NCBI GenBank assembly: GCA_027485535.1
Contig: JAIXQV010000167.1
Location: 1-5,433, forward strand
Direction: 5' to 3'
DNA from: Oxalobacteraceae bacterium
GTDB taxonomy: Bacteria; Pseudomonadota; Gammaproteobacteria; Burkholderiales; Burkholderiaceae_D
Length of the DNA: 5,433 nucleotides
The translations under genes were made by a program, and so were the position numbers. Shown here piece after piece: positions 5,356 through 5,433 of the stretch; within the stretch, counting starts at the first letter, position 1, and each line of letters begins with the position of its first letter. The notes beneath the pieces are model-generated. The model had not been told where the DNA came from. It did no database searches and saw only the letters and a list, made by a program, of their open reading frames with translations.

Positions 5356-5433
5356 TAGCGCCGCTAACGAAAAAAGATATCACGCAGGATAGCTGTACTA
5401 TCAACTAAAAACCAAGCGCTTGTTGTAACCCAT

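Noticed and set aside
5356..5402. Short hairpins TAGC-GCC-GCTA (5356-5366) and GATAG-CTGTA-CTATC (5388-5402) after the lipoprotein gene
   Set aside because: Stems of four or five pairs with no T-tract directly behind them on either strand; too weak to call terminators.
5405..5433. Possible C-terminus of a minus-strand gene entering from the right (frame ending LQQALGF then TAG)
   Set aside because: Only eight codons and a stop are visible and all three minus frames are open at the edge, so a coding call cannot be supported. It remains possible that a convergent gene ends here.

Overview
This window is part of a periplasmic reduced-sulfur oxidation locus, most likely from a chemolithotrophic or mixotrophic proteobacterium. 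A betaproteobacterium seems likeliest, because the Sox and flavocytochrome c genes sit with a small Adhesin_E-type secreted protein common in that group. This is a family-level inference, and a gammaproteobacterium is not excluded. Base composition is moderately GC-rich and even across the window, with no insertion sequence, CRISPR array, tRNA or rRNA visible.

Left half, minus strand, transcribed leftwards from about 2470: a small secreted Adhesin_E-like protein (2015-2401), then soxC, the molybdenum subunit of the Sox sulfane dehydrogenase (649-2007), then soxD, its cytochrome c subunit (665 down to the left edge, truncated). The genes are tightly packed: 7 bases between the first two and a 17-base overlap between soxC and soxD. 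They look like one transcript.

Centre: a 171-base divergent intergenic region (2402-2572) separates this from a plus-strand unit. It carries a good extended -10 element for the leftward genes, a weak rightward -10 and an imperfect palindrome that could be an operator.

Right half, plus strand: fccA (monoheme cytochrome c, 2573-2905) and fccB (FAD sulfide dehydrogenase subunit, 2917-4185) form flavocytochrome c sulfide dehydrogenase. A possible 18-codon ORF with a strong ribosome binding site follows. Next comes a cytoplasmic DsbA-fold protein of the 2-hydroxychromene-2-carboxylate isomerase / kappa glutathione transferase family (4275-4907), then a probable terminator (4947-4970). A separate small lipoprotein gene (5164-5355) has its own likely promoter and an inverted repeat upstream.

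How the genes work together: FccAB oxidises sulfide to sulfane sulfur or polysulfide and passes electrons to c-type cytochromes. SoxCD oxidises the sulfane sulfur carried on SoxYZ, which must be encoded outside the window, releasing six electrons. In both enzymes the cofactor-loaded catalytic subunit (SoxC, FccB) has a twin-arginine signal and the cytochrome partner (SoxD, FccA) has a Sec-type signal. The least explained parts are the Adhesin_E-like gene heading the soxCD unit, the thiol-fold isomerase behind fccAB, and the mini-ORF between fccB and that isomerase.
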